A DNA stretch of 64,000 bases from Empedobacter brevis_A. GTDB lineage: Bacteria > Bacteroidota > Bacteroidia > Flavobacteriales > Weeksellaceae. The stretch spans positions 62,001-126,000 of the forward strand of contig NZ_CBCPHV010000001.1 of the NCBI RefSeq assembly GCF_965118635.1, read 5' to 3'. Shown one piece after another: positions 53,787 to 62,380 of this stretch. Position numbers and translations under genes: made by a program. Within the stretch, counting starts at the first letter, position 1, and every line of letters begins with the position of its first letter. The notes under the pieces are model-generated. The model worked only from the letters and a program-made list of their open reading frames with translations. It was not told the DNA's origin and made no database searches.

Positions 53787-54812
53787 TTACAAAGGTGTAA
53801 TCGTATACAGCAAAGAAGTTGAATAATTTCCTGGCTTACTATTTAAAATTTTATTATCCGACGGAGTTGTAGAATAAATAATATTATATTTTTTTGATGT
53901 CGTTTTAGAACTATTCGTTATCAAAGATTGATTGTAATTGGAAAGTTTTATTTCTTTCGATAAACGATTCGTTTCGGTATCTTTTAGCTGAACATTAATC
54001 GAATTTAATTCCAAATTTTGGGATTCATTTGATTGTAAATACTGATTAAGAGACGAAACTTGAATATCGTAAGCTGTATCAGAAGAAATAACCAAACCAT
54101 TTTGATATTCTTTTTTTACACCATTTCTATAATCTTGAATGGTATTGAAAACCAATTCTCCATTCACAGCAGAGCCATTTACTGCAATAGATAGAGTAGG
54201 AGCTGGTTCGTAATTTCCATTTGGACTAATTTGCATTAGAAGTGAAAAAGGACTAACTCCAATTATTTCTCCAAATTCATTCAACAATGAAAATTCTAAT
54301 TGAATTGTATAATTGTTCCAAGACTTTAACGCATTTAGATAATTTCCTGCATCAATTACAATATCATAATTCAAAACAATTCCTCCGTATCTTCCTGATG
54401 GAGGTGCAATTGTTAAAGGAGAATTTCGAATAAAATAGTTGGAAGTAAATCTCATTGCAATATTATCTTGTATAATTCCTAATTGATTTGGTGTAGGGTA
54501 ATTTTCAGAATAATATTGAGAAGGCTTATGATTATTGAATTTTAGTTTCAATTTTTCTACAGGAAATTCTTTTTTATCTGAATTAACAATAGGTGACACA
54601 ACTCGTGCAACTAAAGACCACTTTTTATAGTTCAACGGTCCATTCATATGTAGTTCAATAGCTACAACATTTGTTATGGTAGCTCCATTGCTGCCATTGA
54701 CTAGAATCCAACCATTGTTGTGCGCATTTATTGTAAACTGAGCAGAAGTTGTAATTGTCAACAACAATATAATTGTTGAAATTATTTTTTGAAAGAAATT
54801 ATTATTTATCAT
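53787..54812 (-). CDS. Two-domain secreted subunit, tip-adhesin-like
   Basis: A 341-residue protein with a signal peptide (about 1-24, ending SAQ). The N-terminal lobe (about 25-205) is a strand-rich domain of unknown type. The C-terminal lobe (about 215-341) mirrors the small subunit encoded at 55659-56207: GELVFNTIQDYRNGV at 218-232 against VNLEYKTKEDYSNGV at 48-62, KYNIIYST against KFNIAYKG, and C-terminal SLLYTITPL against TVTYTIEAQ. A receptor lobe plus a pilin lobe is the classical tip-adhesin plan. Its start overlaps the chaperone stop by 11 bp, and it lies 6 bp before the usher-like gene. Ligand unknown. Confidence 0.65.
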   Translation of the reverse strand: MINNNFFQKIISTIILLLTITTSAQFTINAHNNGWILVNGSNGATITNVVAIELHMNGPLNYKKWSLVARVVSPIVNSDKKEFPVEKLKLKFNNHKPSQYYSENYPTPNQLGIIQDNIAMRFTSNYFIRNSPLTIAPPSGRYGGIVLNYDIVIDAGNYLNALKSWNNYTIQLEFSLLNEFGEIIGVSPFSLLMQISPNGNYEPAPTLSIAVNGSAVNGELVFNTIQDYRNGVKKEYQNGLVISSDTAYDIQVSSLNQYLQSNESQNLELNSINVQLKDTETNRLSKEIKLSNYNQSLITNSSKTTSKKYNIIYSTTPSDNKILNSKPGNYSTSLLYTITPL

Positions 54813-55608
54813 TTGAGAATGTCAATTCAGCAATTTTCAATTGATCATCTTTCTCAAAACTTAAAGTTGAGGTAACAATATACGAGCTTTTTGCTAAATT
54901 ATTAGGCAAAGGTATATATACAATTCGTTTATCATTAGGTAAACTATAAAAAACGGCATCTTGCAGTTTTATTTGTTCACCATTTTCTTGATTAATGATT
55001 TCATTCTTGATTGTTCCTTCACTCCAAACATTTCCATTGTTTGAAATATTCAATATCAATCGATTTTCAGCTTTATCATAGACAAAATCAGTGAACTCAA
55101 TATTCGTATCACGTGCAATATTTAATCGTTGATAAATTTTGACACCTGTACGAATTGAAATTTTGATATTTTCTCCACGTTTATTTTGCCCTGCAATTGG
55201 ATTTGTTTGCGTAATGTACATCATCGCAGTATGCACACTTTCATCATTTATCTTTTCTGGAACTTGCATAAGAACTTCTATTTCTTTCGATTCTTTTGGC
55301 AAAAGTGTAAAGGTGTTATTTGGTAAAACTGTGATCCAGTTTGCATTACTTGTAGGTAAGGTATTTGTTTCCGAAACAACATTGGCTCCGAATTCATCAT
55401 ACTTCCAATCCTTAAACGAAACAGATAACTCTAATGTATTTACATCACTAACATTAGTTACCAAAATCTTTTTTCGTTCAGATTCGCCAGGGTTTAATGT
55501 AAAATAAGTCCTTGGTGGACTTACAGAAATACCTGATTGTGCACTAATCTTTGTTGAAATGATTAATGCTAAAAGAGAAACGATTGTTAAAAAACGAAGA
55601 ACTTTCAT
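54802..55608 (-). CDS. PapD-like periplasmic pilus chaperone
   Basis: A 268-residue secreted protein (signal peptide about 1-23) with two Ig-like domains as in PapD/FimC. Strands include SPPRTYFTLNPGESERKKIL, ITVLPNNTFTLLPKESKEIE and MMYITQTN, with a second domain from about residue 145 (SIRTGVKIYQRLNIA). It should bind and protect subunits by donor-strand complementation. It lies between the pilin gene (with a hairpin in the gap) and the adhesin gene (11-bp overlap). A general secreted Ig-like stabiliser is possible, but the operon favours the chaperone call. Confidence 0.72.
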   Translation of the reverse strand: MKVLRFLTIVSLLALIISTKISAQSGISVSPPRTYFTLNPGESERKKILVTNVSDVNTLELSVSFKDWKYDEFGANVVSETNTLPTSNANWITVLPNNTFTLLPKESKEIEVLMQVPEKINDESVHTAMMYITQTNPIAGQNKRGENIKISIRTGVKIYQRLNIARDTNIEFTDFVYDKAENRLILNISNNGNVWSEGTIKNEIINQENGEQIKLQDAVFYSLPNDKRIVYIPLPNNLAKSSYIVTSTLSFEKDDQLKIAELTFSNDK

Positions 55609-55612
55609 AAGT

Positions 55613-55646
55613 AAAAAGAGAAGTGATATTGAAAAATATCACTTCT
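55613..55646 (-). terminator. Intercistronic hairpin between pilin and chaperone genes
   Basis: Minus-strand stem AGAAGTGATATT/AATATCACTTCT (12 bp) with a TTTC loop, followed by CTTTTT. It lies wholly between the pilin stop and the chaperone start. It could terminate most transcripts or protect the pilin mRNA 3' end. Confidence 0.8.
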
Positions 55647-55658
55647 TATTTTTTTATA

Positions 55659-56207
55659 TTATTGTGCTTCTATTGTATAAGTAACAGTTGTTGTATATAC
55701 GTTAGGATTTTCAACATTGTAATATTTGTTTACATAATCGTTGTTTCCTTTTCCCTTATATGCAATGTTGAATTTTAAATCTGTACCACCAACTGTACTA
55801 GAAATTAATTTTTTATCAGAATTATCTAATACAACATTACTAAAGTTAGAAGAGTTTAATACGTTTCCTGTACCTAAAGTTGCTTGTAAGTCAATTGTAT
55901 TTGCAGCAATTTTATCAGAAGTTCCATCTTTTGTGAAAACTAAGTTTTCGTTTTCAGATTTTACTTTTACTGCGAAACCACCTGTACTATAAACAACTAA
56001 GTGATCAGTCATGTTTGCTGTAACACCGTTAGAATAATCTTCTTTTGTTTTATATTCTAAGTTAACTGTGTTATCTCCACCAATAAGAATTGTTTGGATT
56101 GGGTATAATTTTACATTTAATGTTGCAGTTGCAGTACTTTGAGCAATAGCCATTCCAGAAACTAATGCACAGAAAATCGTTAAAATAAATGCTAATTTTT
56201 TCATCAT
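55659..56207 (-). CDS. Major pilin-like secreted subunit
   Basis: A 182-residue protein with a signal peptide (about 1-22, cleaved after AIA) and a mature N-terminus of alternating hydrophobic residues (STATATLNVKLYPIQTI) that could be the donor strand. Its body has VNLEYKTKEDYSNGV, HLVVYSTGGFAVKVKS and the C-terminal KFNIAYKG and TVTYTIEAQ, all shared in order with the C-terminal half of the 341-residue adhesin-like protein. No cysteines outside the signal peptide. This fits a polymerising major subunit. It has its own consensus promoter and a hairpin after its stop. Confidence 0.65.
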   Translation of the reverse strand: MMKKLAFILTIFCALVSGMAIAQSTATATLNVKLYPIQTILIGGDNTVNLEYKTKEDYSNGVTANMTDHLVVYSTGGFAVKVKSENENLVFTKDGTSDKIAANTIDLQATLGTGNVLNSSNFSNVVLDNSDKKLISSTVGGTDLKFNIAYKGKGNNDYVNKYYNVENPNVYTTTVTYTIEAQ

Positions 56208-56300
56208 TTTATAATTTGTTAAAAATTTATTAAAAAATATTTGTTAAATAATCTGGTAGTAGTTATCTTTAAGAAGGTTTGTTATTCTCAAATGCGGTTG

Positions 56301-56330
56301 CAAATGTAGAAGTTGTTTTTCTATCACAAA
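56301..56330 (-). promoter_or_regulatory. Consensus promoter for the pilin operon
   Basis: Minus-strand TTTG (56330-56327) and TACATTTG (56308-56301) separated by 18 bases, both exact to the Bacteroidota consensus. It predicts a leader of about 85 bases before the pilin start. It lies between the AraC-type gene stop and the pilin gene. Confidence 0.8.
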
Positions 56331-56377
56331 AGATAAAAAAATACCAAAATATGATGAAAAATGACATTTCTAACTAT

Positions 56378-57241
56378 TTAATTCGGAGCACTTTGTCTGA
56401 ATTTAGTCGGAGAAATTCCTGTATTTTTCTTGAAAAACGCTGTAAAATTGGTCTCTTGAAGGAAGTTGAGTTCTAATGCTATGTCTTTTATTGACATTTT
56501 TGAATTCATTAATAAAATCTTTGCATTTTTCATCAATTCTTCCACAATCATTTCTTTTGCAGTTTTACCAAAAACAATTTGTGTCGCTTTATTTAATCTT
56601 CTTTTTGTAATAAAAAGTTTATCAATATAGAATGAAACATGTTTGTATTCATTTACATTATCCTGTAAAAGTCTTTTAAATTTTGTCGCAAGTTCTACAT
56701 CAAAATCATTTTGGGTAAATTGACTTTGAATATCAAATGTTTCCATTTGTCCATTAATGATTATTCGCTCCAAAAGGTTGTGAGCTAACTTTATATCAAG
56801 TTCATTCTCAAAAGAAGTAAAAAAATATTTGATGTAATTATTTTCGAAAATTGGAGCAGAACAAATATTATTCTCAACAATGTTAACCAAATCTCTCGAA
56901 AAAAGTGTAGAATTTTCTAATTTGAGATTGTCTTCAATCGATTTTGAATAAAATTCTTGTTTGAAAATAATGTAATAAGCATCGCTTCGAGATGGTTGCT
57001 TAATAAAATCCTGTATAACATTCGGTGCGATAAAAAGAAAACTATTTTTAGGTAAAATATATTCTTTATTATTTATGATATGGTAGAATTTTTTTGATCC
57101 TGACCAAATAATTCCATAATAATCGCTAATCGAAAATTTATCGTTCCAATCTTCAATAGCATTAATATGATTAAGTTCGAAGGCGGTTAAGCCAATTTCA
57201 AAACTTTTTGTATTATAAACATTACTATTATCCATCAACAT
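56378..57241 (-). CDS. AraC-family transcriptional regulator
   Basis: A 287-residue regulator with an N-terminal sensing domain (about 1-185, with YYIIFKQEFYSK, cupin-like in style) and a C-terminal AraC/XylS DNA-binding domain with two helix-turn-helix units (about 190-287; NSKMSIKDIALELNFLQE, then FTAFFKKNTGISPTKFR). It lies directly upstream of the pilin promoter on the same strand and is probably its local activator. The link rests on position. Confidence 0.9.
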   Translation of the reverse strand: MLMDNSNVYNTKSFEIGLTAFELNHINAIEDWNDKFSISDYYGIIWSGSKKFYHIINNKEYILPKNSFLFIAPNVIQDFIKQPSRSDAYYIIFKQEFYSKSIEDNLKLENSTLFSRDLVNIVENNICSAPIFENNYIKYFFTSFENELDIKLAHNLLERIIINGQMETFDIQSQFTQNDFDVELATKFKRLLQDNVNEYKHVSFYIDKLFITKRRLNKATQIVFGKTAKEMIVEELMKNAKILLMNSKMSIKDIALELNFLQETNFTAFFKKNTGISPTKFRQSAPN

Positions 57242-57408
57242 GTTCTTATTCTTTATAATGTTCTAATGCAAAATTACAACCTTTTTTAATCAAATTAGTT
57301 GATAGAAATCAAGTTATAATCAAAAATGTTCCAAAAAAATCAATATAATACTCTATTATAGCTTTTTTTTAAATATGATAAAAAAGGAAGCTAATTTTTA
57401 ATAAATAA

Positions 57409-57437
57409 AAAAGTCTCAATTTTACATTGAGACTTTT
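57409..57437 (-). terminator. Terminator for deoC
   Basis: Stem AAAAGTCTCAAT/ATTGAGACTTTT with a TTTAC loop just past the minus-strand deoC stop. It separates deoC from the AraC-type gene. Confidence 0.85.
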
Positions 57438-57460
57438 AGAAATATTTTGAAGCAAGATTA

Positions 57461-58204
57461 TTAATAACCTTCAGCAGCTTGTTCACCTTTTACAATTGCT
57501 AAAGCAGAAGATGTTCCAATTCTTTTTACGCCTAAAGCGATCATTTTTTCAGCTTCTTCTGTTGTGCGAACTCCACCAGATGCTTTTACAGGAAGTAAAC
57601 CAGAGTTTTCAAGCATTAACTTGATAACATGTTCGTTTGCTCCATTAGGTTCTCCATTTGGAGTTTTATAAAAACCTGTAGAAGATTTTACAAAAACTTT
57701 TGATGCATTTTCATCTTCAACTTTTGCTAAAACTGTATCACGAATTAATTGAGTTATTTCAATGATTTGTTCATCTGTTAAAGCAGCAGTTTCGATAATC
57801 CATTTTATGATTTTACCTTCGCGTAAAACAACTAAAGTAGCAGCTTCTACTTCTTCTTTTACTTTATCTGTATCACCTTTTATGAATGCTTCGTAGTTCA
57901 CTACAAAATCCAATTCATCGGCTCCATCAGCAATTGCTTTTTGCGCTTCTCTCAACTTTTCATTCAAATCATAAGTTCCTTCAGGAAAACCGATTACAGT
58001 TCCTAAAACAACATTCGATTTTTTTTCATCCAATAATTCACGAACTGATCTTACATAATCAGGACGAATCATTACTGCATAAATATCATTATCAATAGCT
58101 TCTTGTGCCAATTTGTGCACGGTATCTAATGTATCAGAATTTGAAATACCTGCTTGTTCAGGTGTTTTAAGATACGTCGAGTCTAAATATTGATTAATAT
58201 TCAT
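57461..58204 (-). CDS. deoC: Deoxyribose-phosphate aldolase
   Basis: Splits deoxyribose-5-phosphate to acetaldehyde and glyceraldehyde-3-phosphate in deoxynucleoside catabolism. A 247-residue TIM-barrel with the Schiff-base Lys region KVFVKSSTGFYKTPNGEP, the KASGGVRTTEEAEKMIALG end, and the ELDFVVNYEAF strand. It starts 9 bp after the Lrp/AsnC gene on the same strand. Confidence 0.94.
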   Translation of the reverse strand: MNINQYLDSTYLKTPEQAGISNSDTLDTVHKLAQEAIDNDIYAVMIRPDYVRSVRELLDEKKSNVVLGTVIGFPEGTYDLNEKLREAQKAIADGADELDFVVNYEAFIKGDTDKVKEEVEAATLVVLREGKIIKWIIETAALTDEQIIEITQLIRDTVLAKVEDENASKVFVKSSTGFYKTPNGEPNGANEHVIKLMLENSGLLPVKASGGVRTTEEAEKMIALGVKRIGTSSALAIVKGEQAAEGY

Positions 58205-58213
58205 CTTTGTATA

Positions 58214-58687
58214 TTAAAGTTTTATTTGTCTATCTATTGGTTGTTCCAAAGAAATTATAGTTTCGGTACGTGTAACTCCATCAATTTGCTGAATTTTTTT
58301 GTTCAAAACATTCATTAAATGTAAATTATCACGACTTAGAATTTTAAGAAAAATTCCATAATTTCCTGTTGTAAAATGCGCTTCTACTACTTCTGGAATT
58401 TCTTCCAAAGCTTTTACAACTAATTTATAAGAAGAAGGTTTGTCCATGAAAACACCAACAAATGACATAGTCGAATAACCTAGAATCGCAGGATTCACAA
58501 TAACTTTTGTAGAATCTATAACTCCTGAAGCTTCTAACTTTTTGATTCGTTGATGAACAGCCGTATTTGAGATTGCTAATTCCTTTGCTAACTTAGAAAC
58601 AGGTATGTTTGCATTGTCCATAAAGGCATTCAGAATCAATTTATCGATTCCGTCAATTTCAACTTGACCGTTTTCGTATATTCTCAC
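58214..58687 (-). CDS. Lrp/AsnC-family transcriptional regulator
   Basis: A 157-residue regulator with an N-terminal winged helix-turn-helix (about 12-60; ISNTAVHQRIKKLEASGVI) and a C-terminal RAM/ACT-like ligand domain (about 75-150; AHFTTGNYGIFLKILSRDN). Directly upstream of deoC (9 bp gap), so probably co-transcribed, and may sense an amino acid or other metabolite. The target is not readable. Confidence 0.92.
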   Translation of the reverse strand: MRIYENGQVEIDGIDKLILNAFMDNANIPVSKLAKELAISNTAVHQRIKKLEASGVIDSTKVIVNPAILGYSTMSFVGVFMDKPSSYKLVVKALEEIPEVVEAHFTTGNYGIFLKILSRDNLHLMNVLNKKIQQIDGVTRTETIISLEQPIDRQIKL

Positions 58688-58715
58688 CTATTCTTAAAAT
58701 TAAACCGCTACAAAT

Positions 58716-59663
58716 TTAATATTTTAAAATGGTATAAACGGGAAAATGGTCGCTATATCCACCGAAATATTTTCCGCCAACAAATGTTCTAAATGGTAAA
58801 CCACTTGATTTTCCGCCAGAATTCTTTAAAAAATCAGCATCAAAAATATTAGTTTTAACATATTCTAAATTTGATTTCGAAGTCAAAAATCCTTTTGAGA
58901 ATAATTGCTGATCGAACAACATCCATTGTTTTTTATAAATCAAAGAACCTCTTTTATGTGATTGTAAATTAACCATTGGATTGAATAATTCTTTTGCTTT
59001 TATCTCTTCTTGTTTTGATCTTGTATTTAATTCCAAACGCAAATCTTCAGTTGTAGGTGAATCATTAAAATCGCCCATAAGGATAATTTTCTCCGAAAAA
59101 TTTTCGGTTAATAAATCGTTAACCCTTTTTCGGATGATTTTAAAAATATGTTGACGTTTTAATTGATTGATTTCTTTATCAATTTTTGAAGGAAGATGAA
59201 CAATAAAAAGGTGTATTATTTCTCCAAATAATTTTCCTTTGACATATAGAATATCTCGTGTGTACGATTTATTGTCATTTTGATCTTTAAAGACAAATCG
59301 AATTGGTTCGCTTTCTAAAACTTCAAAAAAATCTTGTCGATAAAGTAATCCAACATTAATTTTTCTTTCGTCCAATGATTCATACAATAATGCTTTATAA
59401 TTTCCTTCTTTCAAAAAGGAATTCTCTGCTAAATCTTTTAAAACTTCTTCGTTCTCAACTTCTGCTAACCCAACTAAATAAGGTAATTGGTTGGTTTCTA
59501 GTTTTCCTATTTTAGAAATACAAAAGGCAATTTTATTCACCTTTGTTTCGTAACGATTATCTTTCCATTTTGTAAAATTACTCGGCAAAAAAGATTCGTC
59601 AGAGGATTTAGAATAAAAATTTTCGACATTATAAAATGCGATTGTCGCGAAATTTTGTTTCAA
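58716..59663 (-). CDS. Endonuclease/exonuclease/phosphatase-family protein
   Basis: A 315-residue EEP-fold protein with the early FYNVENFYSKS strand, catalytic-type Glu in LVGLAEVENEEVL, HLPSKIDKE, the GDFNDSPTTE motif and a terminal SDHFPVY with catalytic His. It acts on DNA, RNA or a phosphate ester; no signal peptide is evident, so the cytoplasm is likely. Annotated often as endonuclease. It is 28 bp upstream of the lrp gene. Confidence 0.85.
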   Translation of the reverse strand: MKQNFATIAFYNVENFYSKSSDESFLPSNFTKWKDNRYETKVNKIAFCISKIGKLETNQLPYLVGLAEVENEEVLKDLAENSFLKEGNYKALLYESLDERKINVGLLYRQDFFEVLESEPIRFVFKDQNDNKSYTRDILYVKGKLFGEIIHLFIVHLPSKIDKEINQLKRQHIFKIIRKRVNDLLTENFSEKIILMGDFNDSPTTEDLRLELNTRSKQEEIKAKELFNPMVNLQSHKRGSLIYKKQWMLFDQQLFSKGFLTSKSNLEYVKTNIFDADFLKNSGGKSSGLPFRTFVGGKYFGGYSDHFPVYTILKY

Positions 59664-60013
59664 AAAATTATTTTTTGCTAAAATAAGAAAGAAAGTAGGT
59701 TTATAAAAATTAGCGGCATACTTACAAATCCAACCCAGAATATTTTAATGTTGATTTTGCAGTGAAGTTGAAAAAAAAAACACTTAAAAATTATCAACTT
59801 GAACAATTTTTATTCAATAAATTATCAACTTGCATACCTATTAAAAATCATATTATTTATTCCGTTATAATTCGTGTAAATGATTGATTTATGGTTAATT
59901 TAATCTCTTAAAAATTGTATATTTGCAAAGTTTGCATTATCTGCATTCAAAAATTGAAAAAATGTATTTTTAATTGGCTATTCTCTAATAGTCTCAAAAA
60001 AATTTAAAACATA
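59664..60013. promoter_or_regulatory. icd upstream region with direct repeat and promoter element
   Basis: The region holds an exact 14-base direct repeat AAATTATCAACTTG at 59788-59801 and 59819-59832, 31 bases apart (three helical turns). Downstream is a TATATTTG -7 element at 59928-59935, giving an icd leader of about 70 bases. No gene is seen. Confidence 0.55.
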
Positions 60014-62224
60014 ATGTCAAAAATTCATTACACACTTACGGATGAAGCTCCGATGTTGGCAACACATTCATTTTTGCCAATCGTTAAAGGATTCACAAAA
60101 ACAGCTGATATTACAATCGAAGTTCCGGATATTTCTTTAGCTGGACGTATTTTAGCTAACTTTCCTGAATTCTTAAAAGAAGAACAAAGAATTCCTGATG
60201 CTTTAGCAGAATTAGGAGCTTTGGCGAATACTCCGGAAGCAAATATCATTAAGTTACCTAATATTTCGGCTTCTGTTCCTCAATTAGATGAAGCGATTGC
60301 TGAATTGCAAGCGAAAGGTTTTGCTGTACCAAATTATCCTGCTGAACCAAAAAATGAAGAAGAAAAAGCGATTAAAGCAAAATATGGTAAAGTTTTAGGT
60401 TCTGCTGTAAACCCAGTTTTACGTGAAGGAAACTCAGACCGTCGCGCTCCAAAAGCTGTCAAAAATTATGCAAAAGCTAATCCTCATAAAATGGGTGCTT
60501 GGGCAAAAGATAGTAAAACAGAAGTAGCTTACATGAAATCTGGTGATTTCTATGGTACAGAAAATTCAACTACTTTAGAAAACGCGACGAACTATACAAT
60601 CAAATTTTACGGAGAAGATGGTTCAGTTCAAGAATTAAAATCAGCAGCCCCTTTGAAAGCTGGAGAAGTAATTGATACTTCTGTAATGAATTTGAATTCT
60701 TTGAAATCATTTGTTGAAGAAGCAATTCAAGAAGCAAAAGATAAAAATGTATTATTGTCAGCTCACTTAAAAGCTACAATGATGAAAATTTCTGATCCAG
60801 TTATTTTCGGAGCTGTTGTTGAAACTTTCTTCAAAGATGTTTTCGTAAAATATGCAGAAACTTTCAAATCATTAGACGTTAATCCTAATAATGGTTTAGC
60901 AGATTTATTTGAAAAAATAAAAGGTCATGCACAAGAAGCAGAAATTAAAGCTGCAATTGAAGCAGATTTAGCAAACGGACCACGTGTAGCAATGGTTAAT
61001 TCTGATAAAGGTATTACAAATTTCCACGTTCCTTCTGATATTATTGTTGATGCATCTATGGCTGCATTAGTAAGAAATGGAGGTAAAATGTGGAACAAAG
61101 ATGGTGCTGAAGAAGATACTGTAGCAATTATTCCAGACCGTTCTTATGCAGGTTTCTATGAAGCTGTTGTAAACGATATGAAAGCAAATGGAACATTAGA
61201 TCCTACAACAATGGGTTCTGTTCCTAACGTTGGGTTAATGGCTCAAAAAGCAGAGGAATATGGTTCTCATGATAAAACTTTTCAAGCTCCTGCAAACGGA
61301 ACAATCAAAGTTGAAGACGAAAACGGAAACACATTATTAGAGCAAAAAGTTGAAGGAGCTGATATTTTCAGAATGTGTCAAACAAAAGATGCTCCTATCC
61401 AAGATTGGGTTAAATTAGCAGTTAATAGATCTCGTTTATCTGATACTCCAGCAATTTTCTGGTTAGATAAAGACAGAGCTCACGATCAACAAATCATCGA
61501 AAAAGTTGAAAAATACTTAAATGATCACGATACAACTGGTTTAGATATCCGTATCATGGACGTTAAAGATGCAATGAAAGAAACATTAAGACGTGCAAGA
61601 GAAGGAAAAGATACAATTTCTGTTTCAGGAAATGTATTACGTGATTATTTAACAGATTTATTCCCAATTTTAGAATTAGGAACTTCTGCTAAAATGTTAT
61701 CAATCGTTCCATTAATGAACGGAGGAGGATTATTCGAAACAGGTGCAGGAGGATCTGCTCCAAAACACATCGAACAATTTATCGAAGAAGGTTATTTACG
61801 TTGGGATTCTTTAGGTGAATTCTTAGCATTACAAGCTTCTTTAGAGCACGTTTCTCAAACACAAGGAAATACAAAAGCTCAAATTTTAGCTGATGCTTTA
61901 GACGAAGCAAATGCTAAATTCTTAGCGACAGATAAATCTCCAGGTCGTAAATTAGGAACTATCGATAACAGAGGTTCTCATTTCTATTTAGCAATGTATT
62001 GGGCAGAAGCATTAGCTAATCAAACAAAAGATGCTGATTTAGCTGCTAAATTTGCGCCTATTGCAAAAGCAATGCAAGAGAATGAAGCAAAAATTAACGA
62101 AGAGTTAATCGGAGCACAAGGTAAACCACAAGATATTGGTGGTTACTATAAATCAGATTTTGCAAAAACAACTGCTGCAATGCGTCCATCTGCAACATTA
62201 AATGCAATTGTTGACGGAATTTAA
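60014..62224 (+). CDS. icd: Isocitrate dehydrogenase (NADP+), monomeric type
   Basis: Oxidises isocitrate to 2-oxoglutarate, making NADPH. The 736 residues match the monomeric 80-kDa class (IDH-II), not the 400-residue homodimer. Family-specific blocks are the early LTDEAPMLATHSFLPIVK, VLREGNSDRRAPKAVKN near 135, and LFPILELGTSAKMLS near 550. It is preceded by a 350-base region with a promoter and direct repeat, and followed by a terminator. With the two aconitases elsewhere in this window it makes up the upper citrate arm. Confidence 0.96.
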   Translation: MSKIHYTLTDEAPMLATHSFLPIVKGFTKTADITIEVPDISLAGRILANFPEFLKEEQRIPDALAELGALANTPEANIIKLPNISASVPQLDEAIAELQAKGFAVPNYPAEPKNEEEKAIKAKYGKVLGSAVNPVLREGNSDRRAPKAVKNYAKANPHKMGAWAKDSKTEVAYMKSGDFYGTENSTTLENATNYTIKFYGEDGSVQELKSAAPLKAGEVIDTSVMNLNSLKSFVEEAIQEAKDKNVLLSAHLKATMMKISDPVIFGAVVETFFKDVFVKYAETFKSLDVNPNNGLADLFEKIKGHAQEAEIKAAIEADLANGPRVAMVNSDKGITNFHVPSDIIVDASMAALVRNGGKMWNKDGAEEDTVAIIPDRSYAGFYEAVVNDMKANGTLDPTTMGSVPNVGLMAQKAEEYGSHDKTFQAPANGTIKVEDENGNTLLEQKVEGADIFRMCQTKDAPIQDWVKLAVNRSRLSDTPAIFWLDKDRAHDQQIIEKVEKYLNDHDTTGLDIRIMDVKDAMKETLRRAREGKDTISVSGNVLRDYLTDLFPILELGTSAKMLSIVPLMNGGGLFETGAGGSAPKHIEQFIEEGYLRWDSLGEFLALQASLEHVSQTQGNTKAQILADALDEANAKFLATDKSPGRKLGTIDNRGSHFYLAMYWAEALANQTKDADLAAKFAPIAKAMQENEAKINEELIGAQGKPQDIGGYYKSDFAKTTAAMRPSATLNAIVDGI

Positions 62225-62248
62225 TCTAACAACATTTCTTTATAAAGT

Positions 62249-62279
62249 AAAACCTCGAGATATTCTCGAGGTTTTTTTA
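62249..62279 (+). terminator. icd terminator
   Basis: Stem AAAACCTCGAGA/TCTCGAGGTTTT with a TAT loop and T7. Confidence 0.9.
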
Positions 62280-62380
62280 TTTAAAGTTTTAATAAACTTT
62301 AAGAAAAAGTTTGAATGAATTCGTCTAAATATGATAATTTTAAGAATTCAAATTTATTCTATTTGATTAATCATTCTCGT

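Noticed and set aside
57242..57460. Promoter for the AraC-type gene (CAAAATTA at 57269-57276 with CAAA at 57291)
   Set aside because: The spacer is only 14 bases, below the 17-23 expected for this promoter class, so I did not annotate it.
59771..59780. A10 run in the icd upstream region as a slippage site
   Set aside because: It lies outside any coding frame, so it has no effect on a protein.
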